DNA of 64,000 bases, taken from Reclinomonas americana ATCC 50394 (lineage: Eukaryota > Jakobida > Jakobea > Jakobida). Positions 53,901-64,000 of the stretch are shown here, one piece after another. Made by a program: the position numbers and the translations under genes. Numbering within the stretch: position 1 is the first letter of the stretch; each line of letters starts with the position of its first letter. The stretch spans positions 232,915 to 296,914 of the forward strand of contig PS015022.1 of the NCBI GenBank assembly GCA_048213135.1. The letters run 5' to 3'. The notes under the pieces were generated by a model. That model saw only the letters and a program-made list of their open reading frames with translations. It searched no databases and was not told where the DNA came from.

Positions 53901-55148
53901 GTGGAACAACACATACCTCTTCCGCGAGGCGCACGATTTCCGGATGCAGGTACTTGGTGAGAGTGACATCGGGCACCGCCTGCGCCTCCTCGCACTGCTG
54001 GAGCGCCAGCTTCAACTCGACCATGCTGCTTTTCAGGTTCGACAAGCCTGCAACATGAGGCGTGAGTACAACGACGAATGGCACCAGCACACACACAGAA
54101 GGAGGAACGCACCCAGCAGAGTCTCCTGTCCACCCGACACCGCCGTTCGCTGGTTCGAGATGGACGTGAAGAACGGCTCGAAACCATCCTCAATGTACGT
54201 GAACAGCGTGTTGAACGGCGAGCCCTCTCCCACACCCGTAAACACCTGCGACGAAATGCGCAAGTGAGTTGTCCACCGCAAGCATATTTCCCTCTCTCTC
54301 TCTCTCTCTCCTGCATCGCTCACCAGCAACTGATCATTGAACTGCTCTGGATTGGCCAACGAGAACCCTTCGCCACTGCGCTTGACAATGACCAGCGACG
54401 GCACTGTGTCGCCATAGTAGCGGAACTCGGTCGACACCGTGTACACGTGTTCCACGGGCGCTGCGGCCGCCGATGAGCCACTCGCATCGTCGCCACCTGC
54501 AGCAGCAGCAGCAGCAGCGGCGGCGGCAGTGACGGCGGGAGTAGTGGCAGCCGAGGCCTCGCCGTCCAAGCTCAGACGGCCGCGTTGTATAGACAACACG
54601 CGACGTTGTGCTTGAGTTCCGAAGCTGATGCGAGGAAGGCAAAGGAGATGAGATTGAGAGAGTGTGAGTGTGAGGATGGAGAGAGAGAGAGAGAGAGCGT
54701 GTGTGTGAGGATGGAGAGGAGAAGGAGAGGGAGAGTGACAGAGTGGACATGTCACGTGAGCGCGCGAAGACAACACTTTGATGATGTGAGATTGTGTCTC
54801 TCTGCGTGTGCCAGCACAAGCTCCATGTGCCTCACAGCAGCATGCATCCACACACACGTGCACACAGGCGCAAATGTGAGTTGTGTGCGTGTGTATTCCT
54901 CACGCAACTTGAGCAGCGCCTCCTGTGCTTGCGCCTCCGCCAAGCACTCGCGCATACGCTCCACTGGTGCATCAAACACCAACACACCCAAGTTCTCCAC
55001 ATACGCCTGTGCACACAGACGAGAGAGAGAGAGTGAGAAAGAGAGAGTGTGTGCACGTGTGTGTGTGAGAGAGAGAGACCTGCAGTGGCCCAATGTCCAC
55101 AGCCGCAGCTGCAGCAGCGTGCGTTCCACTGCCACTCGGCTCAGACAT
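35917..55148 (-). CDS. DYNC1H1: Cytoplasmic dynein 1 heavy chain
   Basis: Minus-end-directed microtubule motor for retrograde transport and spindle function. A 19.2-kb gene with several dozen short introns. The N-terminus ([20 protein letters not shown], start 55148) leads through the tail and linker (to about 46,750). All four ATP-site P-loops are visible: AAA1 [15 protein letters not shown] (about 46,650-46,676), AAA2 [15 protein letters not shown] (about 45,510-45,537), AAA3 [15 protein letters not shown] (about 44,000-44,028), AAA4 [17 protein letters not shown] (about 42,547-42,580). AAA1 also has [18 protein letters not shown] and [10 protein letters not shown]. Stalk coiled coils flank the microtubule-binding domain (about 41,700-40,400). 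AAA5 and AAA6 follow, then a C-terminal domain ending [19 protein letters not shown] at TAA 35917-35919. [20 protein letters not shown] in AAA4 is typical of cytoplasmic dynein 1 rather than axonemal types. Appears complete. Confidence 0.95.
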
Positions 55149-55219
55149 GCGCGCGCGAGAGAAAAAGTACTCAGTCAATCGACCGACTTTCACGACAACT
55201 CTCTCTCTCTTTCTCAATC
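55149..55219. promoter_or_regulatory. 71-bp divergent promoter, dynein / WDR59
   Basis: The dynein start (55148) and WDR59 start (55220) are separated by 71 bp holding only a CG-rich patch, a central ACTCAGTCAATCGACC segment and a CT tract. Both 5' UTRs and promoters must be extremely short or overlap. Confidence 0.55.
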
Positions 55220-58200
55220 ATGAGTGCGCCCGTGTCTGTGACCGCCACTGGCAGTGGTAACAGTGGTGGTGGCAGTGCTCCCTCGCCTGCTGCCTTGAGT
55301 GGAGCGACGAGTGCCGGAGGACTCACACAGCGTGTGGATGTGTCGTTGCCGCAGCTCAACATCAACTCGGTGGCCATTGATGCCACTGCGAGTGTTGTGG
55401 TGTTGGGCGGGTGAGTGTGAGAGGAGAGAGGGAGTGAGAGGGGAGAGAGAAAGTGCGTGAAAGTGTGTGCAAAAGTGTTTGAAAGTGTGTGTTAAGAGTG
55501 TGAAAGTGTGTGAAAGAGTGTGAAAGTGTGTGAAAGTGTGTGCAAAGAGTGTGCAAAGTGTGTGCAAGTGTGTGCAAGAGTGTGAAAGTGTGTGCAAAGA
55601 GTGTGCAAAGAATGTGCAAAGAGTGTGCAAAGTGTGTGCAAAGTGTGTGAAAGTGTGTGTTAAGAGTGTGAAAGTGTGTGCAAGTGTGTGCAAGAGTGTG
55701 CGAAAGTGTGTGCAAAGTGCGTGAAAGTGTATGCAAGAGTGTGCAAGAGTGTGCGACAGTGTGCAAGTGTGTGTGAGAGAGCGCACGCAAAGAGTGTGCA
55801 AGTGTTTGCCGCAGATAAGGTGTGATTAGGTGAGGTTATCCGTCGACTTATCCTCTCTTTTGGTTGCAGTAAGCACGGTTTGCATGTGTTTGACTTGGAG
55901 GCTCCGTGGCAGCCGGCGGTGTCGACCTTCAAGAGTCACTCGCGGTATGAGGTGTCGTCGGTGGAGTGCAGTCCGCATGTGTTTGGTGGGCAGTCGATGG
56001 TGGCTGCTGCAGTTGCGTCTCTCTGTGTGTGTGCGTGTAAGGGAGAGGCGCAGTGTGACTCTCTGCCTTGCTGCAGATCAATCAAGTGGTGTGCATTTGG
56101 GATTTGAATGGCGGGCAAGATCCGCTCTTTGTCACGGATGTTGCGTGTCTTGTGCGCATGCGTGGTGTTTTTGTGTGCTGAGTGTGTGTTTGTATCAGGG
56201 CAAGTATGGTCACAAGCGGAGCATCAGCGATGTCTCGTGGGCGCCGCTCGACGAGAATCTCTTTGCGACGTGCAGTGCCGACACCTCCATCTTTCTGTGG
56301 GATATTCGCAACAAGTGCTCCAAGCCGACCAGTCAATTCCGCGGATGGACGTGTTGCGTCGCTGTCACTCTTTTCTCTCGCACACCCCCTCTTTCACTCT
56401 TTCACTGAGAGTGCACGCCGATTGCGCAGCTGCTGCCACTCGCGTGGTGTGGAATCGGCGCGACTCGAATCTTTTGGCGTCGGCGCACGAGCAGGAGGTC
56501 CGCTTGTGGGATTTGCGAGTTTCGTCGGATGCCGCCTCTCCCCCGTGTCGCGCATGTGGCACGCGCTATGTCCCTGATATGATGCATGCTTGCAGAAACC
56601 CACGGGGCATCTCGATTTCATCACGGCACACATGAGCAAGATCTTTGACATTGATTTCTCGCCGCACTCCTCACGAGAACTCGTCACGTGCTCCATGGAT
56701 CACACCATCAAGGTGAGCAGAGGAGAGAGAGACGAGACGTGCTATGCGACACTTTGCACGCTCACATGTGCGCCGACACGCAGCTGTGGCACACGGACAA
56801 CACGTCGCGACCCATCACGAGTGTGTCGCTCGGCTACCCGGTGCTGCGCACGCGGTACACGCCGTTCGGCAACTCGCTGGTGTCGTGCTTCCAGCGACAG
56901 GACAACCATTTGCAGCTGTGGGCCATTCGTGAAACCGATGCTTCCTCAGAGGCTGGCGACGGCGGTCTCGGTTCGGCGTCAGATACCTCCAGCCTATCGG
57001 TTTGCCCTCTCTCCTTCCCTTTTCTCCCCCTGTCTCCTTTCTCATGCATTGCATTTCCTTGCTGTGTGCTTGTAGCGTGGATCCACGGGCGCGGCCGACT
57101 CTCGCGGCTTTTACCTGTCACCGCAGCGCGGCAACTCCTTCCGTTACCAGCAACGCAAGGTGATTCATGTCCCTCTCGAGTTTTCCTCTCCCATGTAATT
57201 GACATTGTGTGCTCCTGTCTTGTCAACAAGCCGTCACCTGTGGGTTCGTACGCCTGCATGTGTGTATTAATCCGTGTCGAGTTCATGCACTGACGTCGTC
57301 GTGATGCGTGCAGGAAGCGGCAATTTTTCGGGTGCACTCTCGGCGGCCGGACTCTCCGGCAGCGGAGGACCCGGCAGCTCGTCCTCCATCTCGCGCACTG
57401 GGAGTGCCGATTCGTTTGCCGACGCACTCAGTGGCACGGGAGCACAGCTGCAGCTGTTGCACCTGCTTGCCGGCCACGAGGATGTCGTCAAGGACTTTGC
57501 CTTTCGCTATCCACGAGGTCGGCGTTCATGTCGCCGCCTTTTCACCTTCACCTCCACTGCTGACTCACTTGCCTCGAATTTCCCCTTCAGATGCCTCGGA
57601 CAGCACGCCGTGTCAGGTGGTCTCGTGGGGGCGTGATCAAATGTTGCGCATCTGGACATTGTCGCCGAAACTCGTGGAGGTACGGCAGAGGCACCGTTGT
57701 TATTCTTGTTGTTGTTGAGCATGAGCGGCGCCACTCACTCTTGCGCAGATGTGCGTGACGGGCGAGTCGCATTCATCTCGGGGCTCGACACCATACGAGT
57801 CGCCGCAGAGCACACCGTCGCCGCGGTCATCACCGAAAGCCCACTTGGAGGGCATGTCAGGCGGCACACATCAGCGCTCGTCCTCGCTCGACACGTCACA
57901 GTTGCCGGATGTCGACGGCCCGAGCATACTGTCGCCGGCGAATCTCTCCTACAGCGACGCGTCGTCTCCGGTGGATGTCGATGTCATGGGTCGCATGGGC
58001 GTCGAGGGCCACGGGCGCCTCAACTTGGCGCAGGAATGCTACTTGCTGACGCTGCGACACACGCAAGTCGAAATCGAAGAGGTTTGCCCTTTCTTTGAAT
58101 GGGGGAAGATTTCTTGTTTTTCACACGAGTGGTGATGCAGTTGTCGAGCGCCGAACAGGACTGCGTACTGCGTGTGGAGACGCCGCTGCACTGCGTGCGG

Positions 58201-60175
58201 ATGCGTGTCATCATTCCGCAATTTTATCCACATTCAGCACCGTCGTTTGAGATCCTGCAGAATTCCACAATTTCACTGTCGATGAAGAAGCAGCTGATGG
58301 AGGTGCGCTGTCTTGCTCCTCCTGCTGTCGTGCTGGTCACTTCTAGTCACTCATTTGCTGCGCAGAAACTGACCGATGCGGCGCGCGAATGCACCACACA
58401 ACACAAACCGTCGCTCGACATTTGCATCACGGAAATGATCAACGAGATGGAACGGCTTGACACTGTGCAGGTGAGAATGTCAGCGACGAAGAGGGGGTGG
58501 AGGGATTGCTGATGTGTGTGCAGGACGATCGGCTTGGACTGGCGCCAAGTATGCAGCCGGGTGCCATTCCGTGCCCAGCTCCGCACAGCGCCGTGTTTTC
58601 GCCAACGGGTGCGTGAAAGAGTGACGACATCCCAAGCACCATGTTCGTGCCTTTCTTATCTTCCGTCTTGTCTGCAGGTGACTTGGTGTACTTTTCAAAT
58701 GTGGTGGGTGCGGGAGTCAGTCTGTCCATGTGCCGCACTGTCGAGGACATGCAGCAGGCCAAGACGCGACCAGTCACCGTCAAGGAGACCGTGGTGGAGG
58801 CACTGGACGGTGGCGAGGCATTCGGGTCCTCGCTGTTCTTCCAGGTTCGTGCACGCGCTGTCCCTCCCTCACGAACGTCGCTGCTGCTGACATGGTCTCC
58901 ACAGCCTGCGCGACACACGCGCAAGCCAGCGGCAGTTGGTGTGGTGGGCGCCACACCCTCGGCAGAGCCTGTGCAAAACCAAGACATTCACAGCCGCATC
59001 GTGGTGGTGGACACCACTCTCTTCCTGCCCATTTCACGCAATGCGGCGCGCGCGTTTAGGTTTGTCGATGTGTGCGCGCGCAACAGGATACTCGTGTGCT
59101 GACGTGCGTCCACAGCTTGAATGGCTCCAATATCCATGCCATTTGTCGCGACAATGCCCGTGCCGCGGTGGGCATTGGGCGCAACGACATTGCGAAGGCG
59201 TTTATGGTGGCACACAAGTGCATTCTCAATGTGCAAAAGGTGCGCTCGTGCGTGGTGGCGGATGACCCCTCACACGCAACCTCACTCGCTTGTTTGCTGA
59301 CTGCAGAGTGGAAGTGAGACCTTCCTGAAAGAGTTCGGCCGTCCAGTGGCCAACTCCATGTGCGTCGGCATGCCTCATGAACGCACTGTGTATTTTGTTG
59401 CTGACGTGTTCTGCGTTGCCCCACAGCCTCGAGCATTTCGCTGCTTCGTTTGACGTGCAGATTGTGGCGGTGATGAGTTGCATCTTTGCCATGTGCCGTG
59501 TTCGCGGGTTGCGATTATTTTTCGTTCTCCCCCTCGTCGACTCCACGTTCGTGCCTCCTCACACTGGCGGTGCAGAAGCAAGCTGTCGCTGTTGGATCCG
59601 GTGAAGAAGAGGTGGTACGATTTCTATCGCACCTCATATGCGGAGATCCTCGACCGGTGGGGACTGTTGCAGAAGCGCGCCGAGATTCTCAAATTCTTGG
59701 ACTCGGACTCGGGCATGCACACTGTTGGTGCGTGTGCTGAGTGTGTATATGAGTTGTCTTCTTCATTGCTGGTTCTCATCTGCACGCAGGTGTCGAGGCA
59801 CGCAGTGCTGGTAGCAGCAGCAGCAGTGCTGTTGGTGGTGCAATCAGTGTGTCGGCCACACCACTCTTCAGTTGTACAATGTGCCACTTGCCGGTGAAAG
59901 GTGTGCTCTGCAAAAATCCCGTTCCTGCGCTCCCTTTATCTGCGCACTCAGTCTTTGCCCTCGTTGTTCCAGGCCTCTGCATTGCATGCGTGCAGTGTGG
60001 GCACGGTGGTCATGTGGCGCACGTCAGGGAGTGGTTCTCGCGGCACGCGCAATGTCCCACGGGTTGCGGCTGCAAGTGCTCCTTCACCTCGGCAGCGGAG
60101 GATGGGGTGGGGGCGCCGGCCAGTCTCGATCAACGGCACGACACAAGGCGGCGATTCCCCGAGAGGAGATTCTAA
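55220..60175 (+). CDS. WDR59: WDR59-like GATOR2 subunit (WD40, RWD, RING-like C-terminus)
   Basis: GATOR2 (SEACAT in yeast, where the orthologue is Mtc5) regulates TORC1 in response to amino acids at the lysosome or vacuole. Exon 1 is 55220-55410. Exon 2 begins at 55870 after a minisatellite intron. The N-terminal WD40 propeller spans about 55,870-56,940: SRYEVSSVECSPHVFG, HKRSISDVSWAPLDENLFAT, SADTSIFLWDIRNK, TRVVWNRRDSNLLASAHE, SSRELVTCSMDHTIKLW. A disordered linker is followed by an RWD domain (about 58,010-58,470: LNLAQECYLLTLRHTQVEIE, VIIPQFYPHSAPSFEI). The C-terminal zinc module reads CTMCHLPVKG-LCIACVQCGHGGHVAHVREWF..CPTGCGCKC. This order is diagnostic of WDR59. It stops tail-to-tail with the L1-domain gene, 63 bp apart. 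Confidence 0.92.
55436..55805 (+). repeat. GTGTG(C/A)AA minisatellite in WDR59 intron 1
   Basis: About 370 nt of degenerate AGTGTGTGAAAGTGTGTGCA units, purine-rich on the sense strand, fill most of intron 1 (55411-55869). This is the opposite strand composition from most large introns here. The acceptor TTGGTTGCAG lies beyond it at 55860-55869. Confidence 0.88.
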
Positions 60176-60238
60176 AATACACACACACACTCAACCCCAC
60201 GTTGGCAAACTGAGCAAAACAGATTGAGGTCACCACAT

Positions 60239-61663
60239 TCACTTCTTGACCTTCTTCTTCAGAGGCAGAAGCTTCTTCTTGCCTGCCGCAGCCACAACCT
60301 TGTTCTTGCCAGCCACAGCAACCGCCTTCTTCTTCTCAACACCCGCAGCCACGGCCTTCTTCTTCTCACCACCCGCAGCCACAGCCTTCTTCTTCTCAAC
60401 ACCAGCAGCCACAGCCTTCTTCTTCTCGCCACCCTCAGCCGCAGCCTTCTTCTTGCCGCCCGCGGCGCTTGCTGCCGGCGACTTCACCATCTTCTTCACC
60501 TTCAGTTCGCCACCACCCACAGTCGCCTTGTTCGTCATGACCGACACTAATGAGGGCGCCGCCTTGCCCTTCCTTCCCAATGGTGCGACCTTCTTGACCG
60601 CCTCCACCACCTTGTCCTCTTCATCGGCCGAATCCGAGTCTGTGTCCATGGCCGCAGCATCGGGTGCGCTGTCGACCTCCATGCTGCGCGTGCGCGGCTG
60701 CTTCAATCCCGGCTGCGCCGGCGGCAACCGGCCAAACACCGGCAGCGCAGCGGAGCGATCCAGCTTGACGTACACGGCCTTGATGTTGGTGGCTCCGTGC
60801 GGAATGTACTGCAGAACCGCATCCATCGCCTTCATGACGTTCTCCGTGTTCTCCGCCACGCTCAGCGCATCGCTGCCGACGCGGAACGTCCTGCACATCG
60901 ACAGGATATCAGCTGATGAAATCGACATGTGCCACAGAAGAGACGAAACTGACTCGGTCCGGCTGTCAGCACAAACTGTGTGGCCTGGCGAGCACGCTCC
61001 ACCTGGCGCTTGAAGCTGGCCGCGCCGTGGATGTTGACCGGCACCGGCTGCTTCTTGTTGACAAAGAAGAACTTGCCCAGCAAACGCGGCAACTGTGGCA
61101 CAACTCGTCGATCGGCCATAAACAGGTCGTACCGCGAGCACAGCTCACGTCGCGACTCGTACGTGTTGTAGCGGCGACGCAGCTTGTTCACGCCAATCAC
61201 CTTGGTCACCGGCACATTCTCCTTCTGCAGCCTGTTCTTGATGTCCCGCGACGGATCTGGCACAATCAGGCACACTTCGCAGTCGTCGGGATCGGCGTGC
61301 AGCGCGTGCGGCACGGTGCTGTGAAAAAGGGGGGCGCAGGGGGCGTTGGTGATGTGCATGTGCGCATTCACATCACCAGCCCCTGCACACACACACACAA
61401 AAGACGCAACATGACGTGCGGCTTGGGCGATGGTCGCACGGGGATCTTGTTGAGTGCCAACACCAAGTGCAGTGCGTCGTGCTCCTCAAAGAGGTCGCCA
61501 GAGCTGGCGCCCTCCTTCTTCTCGCGGTGCTCCTTGGAGTGGCGCAGGAGCGCTGTGATGGCCAGTGAGACCTGCATTGGTGAAGAGAGTGAGTGAGTGA
61601 GTGTATGCATGTGGCGGTGGCGGTGTGCGGCGGGCAGCACAGAACTTGCTTGGGATCGAGCAT
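60239..61663 (-). CDS. Ribosomal L1-domain nucleolar protein (RSL1D1/Utp30/Cic1-like)
   Basis: Nucleolar ribosome-biogenesis factor with a universal L1 fold. The start at 61663 gives MLDPKQ, joined by a short intron to VSLAITALLRHSKEH, the usual N-terminal helix of this family. The L1 core continues with LNKIPVRPSPKPH, VCLIVPDPSRDIKNRL, VIGVNKLRRRYNTYESRREL, YDLFMADRRVVPQLPRLLGK and FVNKKQPVPV. The C-terminal third is an acidic patch followed by a Lys/Ala-rich tail with repeats of EKKKAVAAG type, ending KVKK and TGA at 60239. The basic tail suits rRNA binding. Head-to-head with the Ubl-HEPN-NACHT gene. Confidence 0.9.
60295..60455 (-). repeat. 30-nt coding repeats, Lys-rich tail of L1-domain protein
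   Basis: About five tandem in-frame copies of a unit encoding E-K-K-K-A-V-A-A-G plus one variable residue (Gly or Val alternating), degenerating towards the C-terminus. Confidence 0.85.
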
Positions 61664-61738
61664 CGCGTTGGTGTGTGTGCGGAAGTGCGAGTGGACAATC
61701 AATGCGTGTGACTCACTGCGACAACAAACACTTGCAAC
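61664..61738. promoter_or_regulatory. 75-bp divergent promoter, L1-domain gene / Ubl-HEPN-NACHT gene
   Basis: A 75-bp gap between opposed start codons. It places a putative NLR-like gene under a promoter probably shared with a ribosome-biogenesis gene. No clear core elements seen. Confidence 0.5.
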
Positions 61739-64000
61739 ATGGTGCGTCGTCACGGTGCTTCTTCTCCTTGTTCTTCTTCTTGTTCTCCTTCTCCTTCTCC
61801 TCCTCCTCCTCCTCCTTCTTCTTCTTCTTCTTCTTCTTCTTCTTCTTCTTCTTGTTCTTGTTCTCCTCCTCTTCCTCCGCCCTCCCCCCCCCCCCTCCTT
61901 CTCATCCCCCTTCTCATCTTACCCGCAGTTCACTGTACGCGTGAGCGCGGCGCATGACTCGCTGCTGTCGGTGGAGGTGGAGGGTATGGCAACCACCTCC
62001 ACTCTCGCAAACTTGCTGGGCGAGGCTGTGCGCTTGCTGCGTGCGAAGAGTGGAGACGGGGCACTGGAGATTGTGGGGGTGGAGAAGCCGATGGAATTCG
62101 ACCTGGAGGATGCACCGGTGACGAAGCTGAAAACGCTGGGCATCAAGGCCTCCACGCATCTTGTGGTCCGTGTGAATCTTGGCGCCGCGCTGTCGTCGAG
62201 TGGAGGAAGTGGGAGGTCTGTGCGTGTGCACTTTCTTCGTGTCGCAATGCGCGCACGCCACTCACTCCTCTGCGTCAACAACAGCACCTCGGAGCGCGAA
62301 ACGCGGTGTGTGCATGTGTCCCGTGAGGTGTCGCCACACACACTCTTCTTGACACTGACTGAGCGCGCAGCATGATCAACTCGCAGCGCATCGACATGGC
62401 TTTTGAGGTCGTCGAGGACGCGATTCGTCTGCGCTGTCAGCGCGAATTGGCGCAGTTCAGTCGCGATCATCCCAACTTTGATGTGCGGGCGTGGGTTCCG
62501 ACGCACGAGCCGCCTGGCATGGACAAGCAGACTCTCAAGCTGTGGCGATCGCGACACAGCCCATTGCACCACGAGTGCAACCTGTACGTCAAGCTGTACA
62601 AGGAGGTGTATGCGCCGATGCTGGAGTGGAAGGCACAGTTCGACGCCGACCCCGCCTCCGATCCGCAGTGCGACGCCTTCGACATGACCGCAATGTGGAC
62701 CATACTGACCAACGGAGGATACGTGGAGGAGACGCCGAGTTCTACTGTGTGCGCCTCGTTTCGGCTGCTGAGTGCGGGCCGGGAACGACATGCAATTAAC
62801 TGTGCACACGATGTTCGCAACAAGTTGATGCACGGACACCAGTGGCAATCGGCGGAAGTGCAGGCGGATCTGGCAGACGATGGTGTGTTCCTCCACATCA
62901 TCTCTCGGCTTTCGTTGACGGCCGATGAGCGTGCAGTCTTTGTCAATCGCATTCGTGAAGCGCGGTTTGTGCAGCTGAATATCAGCACGTACGAAGAGCG
63001 ACTGCATCGATTGGCGTTGCGCGAAATCGAGTTTTATCGATGCGATGAAACATTTCAGAAGAGTATGCAGACCTACGTTCCGCTGCAATGCTCACATGAG
63101 CGTGACGTCTCCGCGAGAGACAAGATGACGGATCTGGTGAAGGAGGTGGATGCTTTCCTCTCCGCCTCCGACACCACCCACCGCGTGCTGGTGCTGTTTG
63201 GCAATAGTGGCGCCGGCAAGACCACCACCATGTCGGTGCTAGCCGAACGAGCATGGCGGCAGCGGCAGGCGGGAGAGAGTCGACGAGTGCCGGTGCGTGT
63301 GCCTCTCGGCGCGCTGCGCAATGCCGACGAGCGATTGTTGGAGGAGGCACTGGAGCGGCTGACGCCCGAATTTGGTTTCGACGAAGACATTCGACGACTG
63401 AAGGATGAACCGTTGCTGTTGCTGTTTGACGGGTACGATGAGTTGTATCGTGGTGTCAATCTGTTTGTCAAGAACCAGTTGGATGCATCCGTATGTCGCG
63501 ACTTGAAGGTGATTATCACCTGTCGAGGCGACTATGCGTTGACGGCACTGGGTGGTATCGCCAATTATCCACGGTTCTTTGCACCAATGGACAGTCACAA
63601 TCAGATGCGCGTGGATCAATTGGTAGAACGGCATATTGCGTCGTTCAACGAGGCGCAGATTGAAGAGTATTTTGACCGATTGGTGAACGTCGACATTGAC
63701 AGCGGTGGAGCCGCGGATGGCGGCGCTGGCGACATGTCGCAGTGGGCCACAGCCGCAGAGTACGTGACCGCGCTGCATGAAGTGCGAGGTCTGAAAGAGC
63801 TGGTGTCGAATCCGTTCATGCTCTCTGTGGTGGCTCGTGTGCTGCCGGCGCTGGTGGCGAGTGGCGTGCATCGCCCGACCCGGTGTGACGTATTTGACCG
63901 CTTCATTCGACAGTGGATCAAGAGAGAACAGGAGAGGCAGACCGGCCTCAATGCCTCGCGGGTACCGAGTGAGGAGAAGTGTCTCGCGTTCTGTGAGGGA
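61739..64000 (+). CDS. NACHT NTPase with ubiquitin-like N-terminus and HEPN-like domain (3' end outside window)
   Basis: NLR-like STAND ATPase. The model is exon 1 = ATG (61739-61741), intron to 61928, exon 2 61929-62215, intron 62216-62370, exon 3 from 62371 open to the window end (about 640 residues so far). Residues 1-80 look like a ubiquitin-like fold: MFTVRVSAAHDSLLSVEVEG, ANLLGEAVRLLRAK, LKTLGIKASTHLVVRV. Residues about 190-300 are helical, with FDMTAMWTIL and VRNKLMHGHQW, an R-X4-H motif (Arg246, His251) as in HEPN domains of the DZIP3 kind. The NACHT domain starts near 370: P-loop GNSGAGKTT (Lys380), Walker B LLLLFDGYDEL (Asp450), sensor-like VIITCR (Arg482), then FDRFIRQWIKREQER. NACHT is secure, HEPN probable, Ubl plausible. 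The sensor or repeat region is missing to the right. Confidence 0.85.
61742..61928 (+). other. Intron directly after the ATG, with long (TTC)n polypyrimidine tract
   Basis: The donor ATG|GTGCGT matches the favoured donor of this genome, and the acceptor is TTACCCGCAG. Between them is about 120 nt of CTT/CTC repeat. Splicing joins Met to Phe-Thr-Val-Arg-Val, the expected first strand of a ubiquitin-like fold. Read-through instead gives a Ser/Pro low-complexity peptide and a frame conflict downstream. Confidence 0.75.

Noticed and set aside
55430-55805. CRISPR-like array in WDR59 intron 1
   Set aside because: Units are short, degenerate and contiguous, with no spacers. It is a minisatellite in a eukaryotic intron.
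61919-63088. 389-codon minus-strand reading frame opposite the NACHT gene
   Set aside because: No recognisable domain. The plus strand carries clear NACHT motifs, so the antisense frame is a shadow.
61739-64000. Bacterial contamination or recent bacterial transfer as source of the NACHT gene
   Set aside because: Introns with the local donor and acceptor style, similar base composition and a tight divergent promoter with a ribosome-biogenesis gene indicate a resident eukaryotic gene. Ancient transfer cannot be excluded.

Overview
The window is a gene-dense, intron-rich stretch of nuclear DNA from a eukaryote, most likely a free-living unicellular one. Introns follow GT..AG rules, usually with GTGCGT, GTGAGT or GTTGCG donors and CAG acceptors, and many are CT-rich. 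TAA, TAG and TGA all serve as stops. Fourteen protein genes fill almost all of the 64 kb, and most neighbours are only 45-300 bp apart. A mitochondrial-type gamma carbonic anhydrase argues against animals and fungi. WDR59, a homeodomain protein, an NDR kinase and cytoplasmic dynein 1 fit a protist such as an amoebozoan, but I cannot name the taxon. Six runs of N are assembly gaps, all in CT-rich non-coding sequence.

Layout: PAXBP1/GCFC-like splicing factor (349-5338, +); gamma carbonic anhydrase (5498-8005, -); PAP2-type lipid phosphatase-like membrane protein (8111-10050, +); NDR-family AGC kinase (10295-13987, +); giant ankyrin-repeat/PH protein (14276-19715, -); U-box/B-box/coiled-coil/WD40 TRIM-like protein (19923-23574, -); large TPR-containing protein of unknown function (23783-29147, +); homeodomain protein (29193-32025, -); endonuclease III/NTH1 (32885-34398, -); EF-hand protein (34633-35821, +); cytoplasmic dynein 1 heavy chain (35917-55148, -, 19 kb); WDR59/GATOR2 subunit (55220-60175, +); ribosomal L1-domain nucleolar protein (60239-61663, -); and a gene cut by the right edge (61739-64000+, +) that joins a ubiquitin-like N-terminus, a HEPN-like helical domain and a NACHT NTPase.

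Genes are often arranged head-to-head with 71-235 bp between start codons (8005/8111, 23574/23783, 34398/34633, 55148/55220, 61663/61739), which suggests shared bidirectional promoters, and tail-to-tail with 45-290 bp between stops. They do not form one pathway: most are housekeeping functions (splicing, mitochondrial complex I assembly, DNA repair, retrograde transport, TORC1 signalling, ribosome biogenesis).

The most notable item is the Ubl-HEPN-NACHT gene at the right edge. It has the architecture of an NLR-like signalling or defence NTPase in what looks like a protist, its first coding exon is apparently just the ATG, and its sensor region lies outside the window. Second is the TRIM-like U-box/B-box/WD40 protein. 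Third is a recurring composite of CT tract, gap, hairpin-prone TACG/GTCGTC or GGAA/TTCC tract and CT tract, seen three times.
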